From positions 1 to 26,326 of the forward strand of contig CAYGZA010000053.1 of NCBI GenBank assembly GCA_964354135.1: a DNA stretch of 26,326 nt. The letters are read 5' to 3'. How positions within the stretch are numbered: position 1 is the stretch's first letter; each line of letters starts with the position of its first letter. This document shows, piece by piece, positions 7,262 to 17,837 of the stretch. The notes under the pieces are model-generated. The model did no database searches, was not told the origin of the DNA, and saw nothing but the letters and a program-made list of their open reading frames with translations. The stretch comes from CAYGZA01 sp964354135. Lineage in GTDB: Bacteria; Planctomycetota; Planctomycetia; Pirellulales; Thermoguttaceae. Both the position numbers and the translations under genes were made by a program.

Positions 7262-8314
7262 ATGCGAACCCAACCGCTCCTCCGAACCTTCCGGCCCGCC
7301 GGCACAGGTTGGCTTGTGCCGGCGGCGATGGTCTTCAGCCTGGTCTTTCCTTCGCGCGCCGCGGCGGTGGATCTGGCCGAGGAGCTGAAACAGGTCCCGT
7401 TCAAGATCGTCTACGAGACCTGCCCGGACGGCAACTGGGAATTATTCATGGTCAACGCCGACGGCAGCCGGCCGGTCAATCTCACCCGCACGCCCAAGGT
7501 GAACGAGCTTTATCCGCACGTCTCGCCGGACGGCGCGAAGATCTGTTTCGTCGCGGACGAGGAGCAAGGCGGGACGAAGGTCCGCAACGTCTACACGATG
7601 AACATGGACGGCACCGGCCGGACGCTGGTCGCCGGCAATGCCCGCGAGCCGTGCTGGAATCCGACCGGCAGCGCCGTGGTCTATCTGAAGGGCGAGTCGG
7701 AGAAATTCACCCTGACCGACTATGCCACGCGCGGCATCTGCACCTTCGACCTTGCCACCCGCAGCCACAAGCAGCATCCCAACCCGGAGATCCATCACCT
7801 CTACAACATCTGCTGCACGCCCGACGGCAAGTGGTACGCGGCCACGGTCCACGCGGGCATGGGCTACGGGCACGCCATCCTGGCGATTGAAGCCGGCGGC
7901 AACAGGGTGGTGAACCTGCGGATCTCCGGGTGCAGGCCGGACATCAGCCCCGACGGCAAGAGGCTCGCTTGGGGGGCCGACGACTTCACGCTCTGCGTCG
8001 GCGATCTCGACTTCAGCGGGCCGGAGCCGAAGGTGGTCCACCAGCGCACCGCGGTCAAGAGCAATAAGCCGATCGAGGTGTATCACGTGGATTGGTCGCC
8101 CGACGGGAAGTACCTGGCCTTCAGCCGCGGTCCGAAGGCCAAGCGGCTCGGCCCGGCCCCGGAGATGGTGGGCGTGGTGGCCGAGGGGTGGAACATCTGC
8201 GTGGCCGACGCCGCGGCGACCAACCGCTGGGTCGCCATCACCACCGACGGAAGGGGCAACAAAGAGCCCGACTGGGCGCCGGCCGGCAGTAAGGAATCGA
8301 AAAGTGCAGATTAA
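7262..8314 (+). CDS. Secreted TolB-like beta-propeller (PD40) protein
   Basis: A 350-residue protein with an N-terminal signal peptide (hydrophobic ~18-35, ending SRAAA) and repeated WD40-like/PD40 motifs characteristic of TolB-type propellers: LFMVNADGSRPVNLT, PHVSPDGAKICFVAD, YTMNMDGTGR, CCTPDGKWYAA, PDISPDGKRLAWG and VDWSPDGKYLAFSRG. A good ribosome site AGGAGA lies eight bases before the ATG. It lacks the N-terminal domain of true TolB, so it is better described as a stand-alone periplasmic or secreted propeller, probably binding a protein or glycan partner. It sits alone between two repeat-rich spacers and is not obviously co-transcribed with its neighbours. Confidence 0.82.
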   Translation: MRTQPLLRTFRPAGTGWLVPAAMVFSLVFPSRAAAVDLAEELKQVPFKIVYETCPDGNWELFMVNADGSRPVNLTRTPKVNELYPHVSPDGAKICFVADEEQGGTKVRNVYTMNMDGTGRTLVAGNAREPCWNPTGSAVVYLKGESEKFTLTDYATRGICTFDLATRSHKQHPNPEIHHLYNICCTPDGKWYAATVHAGMGYGHAILAIEAGGNRVVNLRISGCRPDISPDGKRLAWGADDFTLCVGDLDFSGPEPKVVHQRTAVKSNKPIEVYHVDWSPDGKYLAFSRGPKAKRLGPAPEMVGVVAEGWNICVADAAATNRWVAITTDGRGNKEPDWAPAGSKESKSAD

Positions 8315-8358
8315 GAAGAGACTGTAGCAACGAATTCGGGTTTTGGCAGGTCCAAACG

Positions 8359-8473
8359 AGGAAAGAAATCACGAAAACACGAAAGAACGAAAACGCGAAA
8401 CAAGAACCGAAGCGCGATCGGTTTGCCTGCCGCTAATTGTCCCGTTTTCCGTGCTTTCGTGCTTTCGTGATTA
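8359..8473. repeat. Element with inverted, internally repetitive arms (CACGAAA type)
   Basis: The left arm is built from short CACGAAA/AACGAAA units (about 8366-8400). The right arm (about 8446-8473) carries the same units in inverse orientation (TTTCGTG). The innermost 22 bases of the arms, starting from AATCACGAAA, match almost completely. About 45 bp of unrelated sequence lie between. A related arm is found inside the coding sequence at 19205-19234. Confidence 0.7.
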
Positions 8474-8611
8474 CCCGATTTCCTTGCTAGAGTGTTATTA
8501 AGAACTGCCAATGTCAAATCGAGCGTGCGGCAGAGACGGACAGGTAATATGAGCTTCTCAGTTTGCACTTTTCATTTTGCACGGACTTCCTTGGGTAGCC
8601 CTCCCAAGATC
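8474..8611. other. Spacer before the SUMF1-deacetylase gene
   Basis: No gene is supported here. The downstream frame is open back to 8492, but that part is non-conserved and contains a TTTGCAC-rich direct repeat (8562-8582), so I treat it as a leader. No convincing promoter pair was found. Confidence 0.4.
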
Positions 8612-10519
<1,908 letters not shown>

Positions 10520-10528
10520 CCGCCAACG

Positions 10529-11983
10529 ATGCCGTTTCAAACCTGGACCTTCGCCCTGTTCTTCGCGGCCGTCTACCCGGTCTATCTCTTGCTCAAGGGC
10601 ACGCGATTCCGGGTGCTTTGCCTCTTGGCGGCCTCGTACGTTTTCTACGGCTGGGCCCATCCGCTTTGGCCCGTCCTGCTCTTGTACGCAACGGCGGTCG
10701 ACTACCTCGCGGTCCTCGGCATGGCCCAGACCCGCTTCAAGCGGTCGTGGCTGCTGGTGAGTCTCTTGAACAACCTGGGACTGCTGGGCCTGTTCAAGTA
10801 CTCCGGCTTCCTTGTCGAGACGGTCAACGGGTTCTTGCGTTGGACGGGTGCGGGTTACGTCCTCCGACCGCCGCACCTATCCGCCTTCGTTGTCCAGACG
10901 GTCAATGGGCTCTTGCGCTCGATGGGCGCGGATCACGTCCTCCCGCCACCGCCCGTGGAGCTGCCGATCGGCCTGGCGTTCTACGTCTTCCAATCGCTCA
11001 CCTACACGATCGGCTTTTACCGCGGCGAGGTCGAGCGGGAGAGGAGCTTCCTCCGCTACGCGGCCTTCGTGGGGATGTTTCCCACGGTGTCGATGGGCCC
11101 GATCGAGCGGGCCCGCAACATCCTGCCGCAGCTCCGCGAGCCCGCCAAGATCACGGCCCCAGACGTGGCCGACGGGCTCTCGCTCTTCGTCGTCGGGCTG
11201 TTCAAGAAAGTCGTGCTGGCGGACTGGCTGGGCCTCTACGTGAACAACGTCTACAACACGCCCGGGAGGTTCGAAGCGCCGGCGCTCATCCTGGCCACGC
11301 TCGCCTTCTCCTGGCAGCTCTACTTCGATTTCAGCGGCTACAGCGACATGGCCCGGGGCATGGCCCGCACACTGGGCATCCGGATCATGCTCAACTTCAA
11401 TCACCCTTACCTGGCCACGGGCCTGGGGGATTTCTGGCGCCGGTGGCACATCGGCCTTTCCACCTGGTTTCGCGATTACGTCTACATCCCCCTGGGCGGC
11501 AACCGCCGCGGCGCCTGGGCCACCTACCGCAACATGTTCCTCACGATGGTCGTCTCCGGGTTGTGGCACGAGGCAAGATGGACCTTCGTGATTTGGGGGG
11601 CGTATCACGGACTGGGACGCGTCCTGACCCGGCGTCTGGAAGAGACCTCCTTCTATCGCGACCGGGTGCCGCGAGCGGTAAAGATGCTCTGGGTCTTCTC
11701 GTTCGTGAGCGTCGGGTGGATCTTCTTCCTTTCGAAGACCTGGGCCGACGCTTGGCTCGTCCTCACGCGGATCGCCCGCTTCGCCTGGGCCGATCCGGCC
11801 TTCCCCTGGGTGTTTGTGGTCATGATCGCCGCGGCGTGGCTCTTTCAGATGGTCTACGAATCGCGGTTCCGGGCCATCCTTAGTCCCGCGCCGGTGCGAA
11901 TAGGCATCGTCGTTCTCTTGATCCTCGGGATAGCAATCTTCGCGCAATCGGGCGTCCACGAATTCATCTACTCGCAGTTTTAG
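10529..11983 (+). CDS. MBOAT family O-acyltransferase (AlgI-like)
   Basis: A 484-residue polytopic membrane protein of the AlgI/DltB branch of membrane-bound O-acyltransferases. Family hallmarks include YFDFSGYSDMARGMA, LNFNHPYLA, FWRRWH307IGLSTWFRDYVYIPLGG, and the active-site His in SGLWH347EARWTFVIWGAYHG. AlgI-type proteins usually have a Gly after this His, so Glu is unusual. These enzymes move acetyl groups across the inner membrane to acetylate exported polysaccharides. The next gene, two bases downstream, encodes an SGNH-like protein, the usual partner. Residues ~96-147 contain a 26-residue tandem duplication (78 bp), each unit holding a TVNG-x-LR motif. The start lies nine bases after the preceding stop. 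Confidence 0.9.
   Translation: MPFQTWTFALFFAAVYPVYLLLKGTRFRVLCLLAASYVFYGWAHPLWPVLLLYATAVDYLAVLGMAQTRFKRSWLLVSLLNNLGLLGLFKYSGFLVETVNGFLRWTGAGYVLRPPHLSAFVVQTVNGLLRSMGADHVLPPPPVELPIGLAFYVFQSLTYTIGFYRGEVERERSFLRYAAFVGMFPTVSMGPIERARNILPQLREPAKITAPDVADGLSLFVVGLFKKVVLADWLGLYVNNVYNTPGRFEAPALILATLAFSWQLYFDFSGYSDMARGMARTLGIRIMLNFNHPYLATGLGDFWRRWHIGLSTWFRDYVYIPLGGNRRGAWATYRNMFLTMVVSGLWHEARWTFVIWGAYHGLGRVLTRRLEETSFYRDRVPRAVKMLWVFSFVSVGWIFFLSKTWADAWLVLTRIARFAWADPAFPWVFVVMIAAAWLFQMVYESRFRAILSPAPVRIGIVVLLILGIAIFAQSGVHEFIYSQF
10813..10968 (+). repeat. 78-bp tandem duplication inside the MBOAT gene
   Basis: Unit 1 is 10813-10890 and unit 2 is 10891-10968. The first ~30 bp are nearly identical (TGTCGAGACGGTCAA against TGTCCAGACGGTCAA), and the remainder has diverged. 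The translated units share TVNG-x-LR and a later VL-x-PP. The length is a multiple of three, so the frame is kept. Confidence 0.75.
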
Positions 11984-11985
11984 CC

Positions 11986-13137
11986 ATGCCGGTGATCCCC
12001 GCTACCGAAAAGACCCCTCCGGCCCCGAGCGGTGCGCGCCCGGTGCCGTTCGGCTCCCACGACGTGCGCTTGTCGCCGCGGGAGTGGCTGGTGGCGGGAG
12101 CGATCGCTGCCGCGGCGTTTTGGGCGATTCCGATCGCCTGGCAGCGGATCGAGCCGTTTGAGCCGCCGCCGGACTACCGCATTCCCTATAGCTTAAGCGA
12201 GGACTACTGGATGTACGCCCGCTACTGCCGCCGGGTGTGCTCGCAGGGGAAGGCGATCGTCCTCGGGGATTCGGTGATTTGGGGTCATTACGTGACGGGC
12301 GACCGGACCCTGCCCCACTATCTCAACGAGCTGGCCAGGAGCGAGCGGTTCGCCAACCTGGCGGTCGACGGGATCCACCCGGCCGCAATGGCCGGTCTGG
12401 TGGACTGCTACGGCCGCAGCATTGCCGGCAAGCGGGTCCTCCTTCTCTGCAACCCCTTGTGGACGAGTTCCGACGAGGCCGACCTTCGGGGGACCAAGGA
12501 GGCCCGCATCAACCATCCGCGGCTGATTCCCCAGTTCGCGCCGCCAATCCCGAGCTATGAGGAGCCCTATGAGGTCCGGCTGGGGGTCGTCGTCCAGCGG
12601 TATCTTCCCTTGTTGGGCTGGACGAACCATCTCCGCTCGGCCTACTTCGCCAGCAATGGCGTCCCCGCCGACGTCGCCGCTTGGACCCGCGAAAACCCTT
12701 ACGCGAACCCGCTGCGGGCCATTACCCTCGAGTTGCCTTCGTCGGGCGGGCTTCCCCCGGATGCCGAGGCGGAAGCCTGGACCGCCAAGGGCATCGAGCG
12801 GCGCAACTACCCCTGGGTCGACTTGCAGACCTCGATCCAGTGGAGTTCCTTCCGGCGGACGGTTGAGATTCTGGAAGGCCGGGGCAACCGGGTTTTCGTC
12901 CTCGTCGGCCCGTTCAACGAGCACATGCTCAAAGACGAGAGCCTGGCGAAGTACCGCCGGCTGAAGGGCGAGATCGCCTCATGGCTCCGCCAGAAAGAGA
13001 TTCTGCACCATGTTGCGCGCGTGCTGCCCAGCGAGTTGTACGCCGACGCCAGCCACCCGCTGGCCGCCGGCTACGCCCTGTTGGCCCGGCAGCTCTGGGA
13101 GGACGAATCCTTCGCCGGGTTCCGGCAGGGGGATTGA
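11986..13137 (+). CDS. Membrane-anchored SGNH hydrolase-like protein, partner of MBOAT
   Basis: A 383-residue protein with one N-terminal membrane anchor (~33-50) and an outer domain that fits the SGNH/GDSL fold: IVLG94-D95-S96 near the start and Y-A-D354-A-S-H357 near the end, giving a Ser and an Asp-x-x-His pair in the usual places. Genes of this kind (AlgJ/AlgX-like or DUF1574-like) commonly follow an AlgI-type MBOAT and finish the transfer of acetyl groups to a polysaccharide outside the membrane. The spacing of two bases to the MBOAT stop supports coupling. I cannot tell whether the enzyme is a transferase or an esterase, nor which glycan it acts on. Confidence 0.75.
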   Translation: MPVIPATEKTPPAPSGARPVPFGSHDVRLSPREWLVAGAIAAAAFWAIPIAWQRIEPFEPPPDYRIPYSLSEDYWMYARYCRRVCSQGKAIVLGDSVIWGHYVTGDRTLPHYLNELARSERFANLAVDGIHPAAMAGLVDCYGRSIAGKRVLLLCNPLWTSSDEADLRGTKEARINHPRLIPQFAPPIPSYEEPYEVRLGVVVQRYLPLLGWTNHLRSAYFASNGVPADVAAWTRENPYANPLRAITLELPSSGGLPPDAEAEAWTAKGIERRNYPWVDLQTSIQWSSFRRTVEILEGRGNRVFVLVGPFNEHMLKDESLAKYRRLKGEIASWLRQKEILHHVARVLPSELYADASHPLAAGYALLARQLWEDESFAGFRQGD

Positions 13138-13185
13138 CTTTAGACACGGCGGCAGAGATCCTCTACGAGAATCGAGACAATTACC

Positions 13186-14964
13186 ATGAACGCCATTCGC
13201 CATGGAGCACTTCTCGCACTGGCCTTAATCGCAGCCGTTCCATGTTCTATGGCGGCGGGCGTTCGAGTGACCCAAGGCGGCGTGGACCTTTGGGTCCCCG
13301 CGGAGCCGTTCCGCGGCGACATGGGCTCGTTGGAAAAGGGCCCGTGGGAGACGCTCCCGCCCGATCGGTTGCCGCACGAAACGCAAGGGAACCCCGTCCT
13401 TGCATCGGCCAACCTGCTGGCGGCAGTGGACGGCGAGAAGCGGGCGGTCGCCCTCTACACCCGGCAGGGCGCCCGGCTGACGCGGCGTGGCGAGGCAGCC
13501 TTGGACGCAGGGCAGCCTTTTGGCCGATACAGATTGGTGCGCGACGCCAAGTCGGCCCGCCCGGGCGTCGAGATTCTCTCGGCCGACAACCGCCCGATCT
13601 GCACGCTTTTCCTTTCCGCCGATGGGATCTTGGAGTTCCGGCCCGGCGAGGCCAAGGACCTGGCCATCCGCGGCGCTCGGCTGAAATACGGCATCGTGCC
13701 TTCTTTGGTCGGCACGGATTTCGTCTACACCGCGGCCACTGCCCCGGGCTCCGATCGGCTCTACGTGCCGTCGATGAATCTGCTTGTGGGCCTGGTCGAG
13801 GGCGGCGACTGCGCGATGGTCGGCGTCTGGCCGCCGGGCCAACAGGTGGCCAGTCTCCACATGGCCGGGGCCGCAGACCGGCGGAGCATCGACGGTTTCT
13901 CGCTCCAAACCGCCGGCCGCAGCTTCTACCTCGCGCTTTCGGAGAAGCCGGATTTCTGGCGCGCCGAGCCGCTCAATCCCGATTACCTGGAGAAGGACAC
14001 GGCCATCGGCTGGAAGCGGCCGTTCGAGGCCCGATGGATCGGCCGCTTCTTCGTCGTCTCGGAAGGGGTGCACTACCCGTTCTACTTCCGGCACGAGCGG
14101 GTGCAGCTCTGGGGCCGGTGCATCCGCGGCTGGTTTTACTGGCCCGTCCGGTTCGACGGCGACCGGACGATGATCCACTTCGAGAAGCGTTTCCCCCCGC
14201 AAGGTGAATTGCTGATCTACCACCTGGAAAAGGACCCCGAGCGGCCCGCCGATGCCTTCCCCCTCTCGCCTGTCGAAGTGGCCGAGAAGGCCCTCGGCGT
14301 TCGGGAGGCGGCGAGGCTCCTGGATTTCGCGGGCATCGAGCAGCGGCCCCTCTTGGAGCACGGGTACGCCGTGTGCGAGATGACCGCCGCGCTCCAGAAA
14401 CACTTCGACGTGGGCGAGGAGGTCAAACGGCAGGCAGAGATCGCGCAGTACGCCGGGGACGTCGTGACGTTCATCCGTCTGGTCCGCGGGCGAATCCACG
14501 AGTTCCGCGACTTCGCCGCCCAGACCAAGGAATTCCTCCGAGCCAGGGCCGCGGCGGAGCCGAAACTGGCCGACGCGGCGAGGCAACTCCTGGCAGCGAT
14601 CGACGAGTTCCAGGAAGTCTACAAGAGCGGCATGCCCGCCACGTCCCTCGAAGAAGTGCGGCAGTGGACGGAGGAGTTCAAGAGCCTGGCCCGCGAGGTC
14701 CGGCCGGGAAACAACAAGAAGTTCGACGCCGTGGCCGAGAAATGCCGGACCGTGGCGGGCGGCCAGGACGATCTGGTGCGGGACCTGAACGTCCTCGCGA
14801 TCCGGTTGACCGAGAAGGCCGCCGAGCAGGCCGTCCGGTCGCCGGAACATGCGAGACTGGCCGAGGAGATCATCGCCCGATCGCGGCGGGTCCTCCGCAA
14901 CCCCACGGTCTTGGAGCCTCGCCGGCACCCGGCCCTCCAGGCCGATCCGGGCACACTCGACTGA
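13186..14964 (+). CDS. Secreted protein of unknown family, first of two tandem paralogues
   Basis: A 592-residue protein with a clear signal peptide (hydrophobic 8-20, cleavage near SMAA). The next ~370 residues look beta-rich and carry motifs shared with the following gene: TQGGVDLWVP, PVLASANLLAAVDGEK, LSADGILEFRP, ARLKYGIVPS-x-VGTDFVYTA, WPPG, YLEKDTAIGWKRPFEA, YPFYFRHERV, RGWFYWP and TMIHFEKRFPPQG. The last ~200 residues are predicted helical and charged, probably coiled coil. I do not recognise a known domain. Aromatic-rich conserved patches suggest glycan or protein binding. It lies about 50 bp after the SGNH gene and about 30 bp before its paralogue. The ATG has only a weak ribosome site (GAGACAA). 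Confidence 0.8.
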   Translation: MNAIRHGALLALALIAAVPCSMAAGVRVTQGGVDLWVPAEPFRGDMGSLEKGPWETLPPDRLPHETQGNPVLASANLLAAVDGEKRAVALYTRQGARLTRRGEAALDAGQPFGRYRLVRDAKSARPGVEILSADNRPICTLFLSADGILEFRPGEAKDLAIRGARLKYGIVPSLVGTDFVYTAATAPGSDRLYVPSMNLLVGLVEGGDCAMVGVWPPGQQVASLHMAGAADRRSIDGFSLQTAGRSFYLALSEKPDFWRAEPLNPDYLEKDTAIGWKRPFEARWIGRFFVVSEGVHYPFYFRHERVQLWGRCIRGWFYWPVRFDGDRTMIHFEKRFPPQGELLIYHLEKDPERPADAFPLSPVEVAEKALGVREAARLLDFAGIEQRPLLEHGYAVCEMTAALQKHFDVGEEVKRQAEIAQYAGDVVTFIRLVRGRIHEFRDFAAQTKEFLRARAAAEPKLADAARQLLAAIDEFQEVYKSGMPATSLEEVRQWTEEFKSLAREVRPGNNKKFDAVAEKCRTVAGGQDDLVRDLNVLAIRLTEKAAEQAVRSPEHARLAEEIIARSRRVLRNPTVLEPRRHPALQADPGTLD

Positions 14965-14991
14965 CAAGAGCAGAACCTGCGGAGCAAGAAC

Positions 14992-16800
14992 GTGGTCCGA
15001 AGAGTCAAGCACACTGTGACGTTGGCTGCGGTGACCGTGCTGGCACCGATCGTACTGGCCGCCCCCCTGGCATACGCCGCGGCGGGCATCAGGGTTTCTC
15101 AAGGGGGCGTGCGGCTTTGCGTGCCCGAGGAGCCGTTCCGCGGCGAGATGAGTCTCCTGGAAAAGGGCGATTGGGAAGTCGTGCCGCCCGAGAAGCTGCT
15201 GCACGCGGCGGCCCGGCCGCCGGTGCTCGCCTCGGCCGGACTCCTGGCGGCGCTCGACGGTGAGAAGGGCCTCATCGCCGTCTACACCGTCCAAGGCAAC
15301 CGGCTCGCCAAACGCGGCGAGATATCGTTCGGCGCGGGGCACCGCTTCGCCGCCTACAAGCTGGTTCGCGACGCAAGAAGCAACCGGCTGGGCGCCGAGG
15401 TCTACGCGGCCGAGAACCGGTTGCTCTACGCGGTCTATCTCTCGGCCGACGGAATCCTGGAGTTCCGGCCGGCGGAGGCAAAGGACCTGACCGTCGGAGG
15501 GGCTCGACTGAAGTACGGCATCGTGCCGTCCTTCGTCGGCACCGATTTCGTCTACACCGCTCAAAGCGGCGCCGGGGAGGACCCGTCCGGCCCGGGACAC
15601 TGCTGCATCCCCTCGATGAGCTTCGTGGTCGGGCTCGTGGAAGGCGAGGACTGCACGATGGTGGGCGCCTGGCCGCCGGGCCGGCAGGCGGCCGGCTTTC
15701 GCGTGAGCGGGGCGGGCGACGAACGAAAACTCGACGGCTTTTCACTCCGTACGGCGGGCCGCAGCTTCTTTCTGACTTTCTTGGAGAAGCCGAACCTCTG
15801 GCACGCCGAGCCGCTGAAGCCCGAATACGTCGAGAAGGACACCGCCATCGCCTGGAAGCGGCCGTTCGAGGCCAAGTGGATCGGCCGCTTCTTCATCACC
15901 TCGGAGGAGATCGACTACCCGTTCTACTTCCGGCACGAGCGGGTGAAGCTCTGGGGCCGCTCGATCCGCGGCTGGTTCTACTGGCCGCTCTGGTTCGACG
16001 GCCGCAAGACGATGATCCATTTCGAGAAGCAGTTTCCCCCGCAAGGCGACCTCTTGATCTATTTCCTGGAAAGGCATCCGAAGCAGAAGGCCGCCGGCAT
16101 CCTCTCTCCCGTCGAGGTAATGGAGAGGGCCCTGGGCAAGGACCAGGCGGCGAAGATCCTCGATTTTGACGGCGTCGAGGAGCGGCTCCTCCTGAAGCAC
16201 GGCAACGCCGTCTGCGCCATGACCAACGGGATGCAGAAATGGCTCGACGACGGCGAGGAAGCCCGGCACAAGGCCGAAATCGAGCGCTTCTGCGACGACA
16301 CCGCCGGCTTCATCCGCATGATCCGCGAGCGGGTCCAGGAGTTCGGCGCGTTCGCCGCCGGCATGAAGGACTTCCTCCAGGCCCAGGTCAAGGCGAATCC
16401 CCAGCTCGCGGACGTGGCGGCGGCGCTCGAGAACACGCTCGACCGGATCGAGTCTACCCGCAAGAGCGACATGCCGCGGGAGTCGCTCGAAGAGGTTCGC
16501 CGCTGGACCGACGAGATGAAGGGACTCGCCCTGGGGACCGGCCCGGGAAGAAACAAGAAGTACGAGCCCCTCGGCGCGAAGTGCCGCTCGGTCGCCGGGA
16601 CGCAGGACGACCTGGCTCGGGCCTTGAGCATCCTCGGCATCCGGCTCGCGGAGGAGGCGGCCGCGCGGAGCGTTGCCTCGCCGGCCCATGCGAAGCTGGC
16701 CGAGCAGGTGATCGCTCGAACCAGGCAGGTCCTGCGGAAACCCACCTGGTGGGAGCCCCGCCGGCAGTACTGGCCGAAATCCGACCCAGGGCGGCCGTGA
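14992..16800 (+). CDS. Secreted protein of unknown family, second tandem paralogue
   Basis: A 602-residue paralogue of the preceding gene; the two align end to end with long identical blocks (for example LSADGILEFRP, LKYGIVPS, VGTDFVYTA, YPFYFRHERV, RGWFYWP and TMIHFEK). It starts at GTG with GGAG seven bases upstream. The signal peptide is hydrophobic ~9-28 and ends LAYAAA. Layout is the same: beta-rich first two thirds, then a long helical C-terminal third (ILSPVEVMERALGK onward). The paralogues differ at a Cys pair (HCCIPSM here, LYVPSM in the first) and in charge around the signal peptide, so they may be partners and not simple duplicates. No function can be assigned. Confidence 0.82.
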   Translation: MVRRVKHTVTLAAVTVLAPIVLAAPLAYAAAGIRVSQGGVRLCVPEEPFRGEMSLLEKGDWEVVPPEKLLHAAARPPVLASAGLLAALDGEKGLIAVYTVQGNRLAKRGEISFGAGHRFAAYKLVRDARSNRLGAEVYAAENRLLYAVYLSADGILEFRPAEAKDLTVGGARLKYGIVPSFVGTDFVYTAQSGAGEDPSGPGHCCIPSMSFVVGLVEGEDCTMVGAWPPGRQAAGFRVSGAGDERKLDGFSLRTAGRSFFLTFLEKPNLWHAEPLKPEYVEKDTAIAWKRPFEAKWIGRFFITSEEIDYPFYFRHERVKLWGRSIRGWFYWPLWFDGRKTMIHFEKQFPPQGDLLIYFLERHPKQKAAGILSPVEVMERALGKDQAAKILDFDGVEERLLLKHGNAVCAMTNGMQKWLDDGEEARHKAEIERFCDDTAGFIRMIRERVQEFGAFAAGMKDFLQAQVKANPQLADVAAALENTLDRIESTRKSDMPRESLEEVRRWTDEMKGLALGTGPGRNKKYEPLGAKCRSVAGTQDDLARALSILGIRLAEEAAARSVASPAHAKLAEQVIARTRQVLRKPTWWEPRRQYWPKSDPGRP

Positions 16801-16817
16801 CGCGAGGAAATGATAAT

Positions 16818-16845
16818 TGATGAATGATGAGTGATGAATGATGAG
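16818..16845. repeat. 14-bp tandem repeat at a gene start
   Basis: Two exact copies of TGATGAATGATGAG, preceded by a degenerate third. The second copy contributes the alternative ATG codons at 16838 and 16841 of the following lipoprotein gene. Confidence 0.75.
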
Positions 16846-16861
16846 CAATGAATGTTGCACG

Positions 16862-17722
16862 ATGTTGGCGAAGGGGACCTCGTTGTTAGTGCTTCTAGGG
16901 TTGCTGGCCCTTGTAGCCGCGGAGGGATGCCGCCAGGGGCCGTCGTCGCCCCAAAACGATTCCCTGCCGCGCGAAATCGCAACTCCGGCCGGTGTGGAGA
17001 TGGTGCTCATTCCGGCGGGTGAGTTCCTCATGGGCAGCACTGCCAACGTCGATTCCGCGCCGGTCCACAAGGTCTCCGTCGGCACCGTCTACATGGACAA
17101 GCACGAGGTGACTCAGGAACTCTACGAAAAGCTCGTGGGCAAGAATCCCTCGCGGCGTAAAGACCCCAAGAACCCCGTGGAGCGGGTCCGCTGGCGGGAA
17201 GCGATTGCCTTCTGCAATGCCCGGTCCACCGCCGAAGGGCTCAAGCCCTGCTACGACGCGAAGACCGGGGCCTGCGATTTCGCGGCCGACGGGTACCGCT
17301 TGCCCACCGAGGCCGAATGGGAATACGCCTGCCGCGGCGGCACGAGCCAGGCGTACTACTTCGGCGACGACCCCCGGGAGCTCAAGGGCCACGCCTGGTC
17401 GAAGCAGAACGCGGAGCGCAAGTCGCACCCGGTCGGGCAGCTCCGGGCCAATCCGTTCGGGCTTTTCGACGTGGCCGGCAACGTCTGGGAGTGGTGCAAC
17501 GATTGGTACCAGGTCGATTACTACGCCGCCAGCCCGGCCGCCGACCCGCAGGGACCGGCCAAAGGCGAGAAAAAGGTGATGCGCGGGGGTGCTTTCTCCA
17601 GCAGCGCCGAGAACTGCACCAGTGCGACCCGCTCCTGCGACGACCCCGGCTTCAGCGACGCCTGTGTCGCCTCGGACGACTGCGGCTTCCGCTGCGTCCG
17701 CCGGGCGGGCAGGCCGAAGTAG
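16862..17722 (+). CDS. SUMF1-like lipoprotein
   Basis: A 286-residue protein with a hydrophobic signal (residues 8-20) and a weak lipobox (A20-E-G-C23), followed by a SUMF1/formylglycine-generating-enzyme-like domain: MVLIPAGEFLMGS, DKHEVTQELY, GYRLPTEAEWEYACRGG, NVWEWCNDWY, MRGGAF and GFRCVRR. It is clearly paralogous to the N-terminal half of the 8612-10519 product, including the extra Cys segment (CDDPGFSDAC). As there, the first FGE active-site Cys is Ser247 while C252 is kept, so classical sulfatase maturation is doubtful; a binding or other oxidoreductase role is possible. An ATG at 16838 inside a tandem repeat gives eight more residues, but the lipobox favours 16862. Confidence 0.83.
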   Translation: MLAKGTSLLVLLGLLALVAAEGCRQGPSSPQNDSLPREIATPAGVEMVLIPAGEFLMGSTANVDSAPVHKVSVGTVYMDKHEVTQELYEKLVGKNPSRRKDPKNPVERVRWREAIAFCNARSTAEGLKPCYDAKTGACDFAADGYRLPTEAEWEYACRGGTSQAYYFGDDPRELKGHAWSKQNAERKSHPVGQLRANPFGLFDVAGNVWEWCNDWYQVDYYAASPAADPQGPAKGEKKVMRGGAFSSSAENCTSATRSCDDPGFSDACVASDDCGFRCVRRAGRPK

Positions 17723-17837
17723 TCCGTTGCCCGCTACCCCATCCTCGGTTAGGATGACCGCATGGGTCGCGGGAACGTTTCCACATGCACGTGCCCGCAG
17801 TTCGACGGCGGGGCTCCAGACTGCGAGGAGGGGTCTT

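Noticed and set aside
13225..15600. Very long open frame on the minus strand (about 790 codons)
   Set aside because: It lies antisense to the two paralogous secreted proteins, which have signal peptides, ribosome sites and mutual conservation. High GC makes long antisense frames common; its translation is rich in Arg/Gly/Val and shows no domain.
17589..17837. Extension of the FG-GAP gene into the preceding SUMF1-like gene
   Set aside because: AGGAGG plus an immediate signal peptide fix the start at 17838; the extension reads as low-quality protein.
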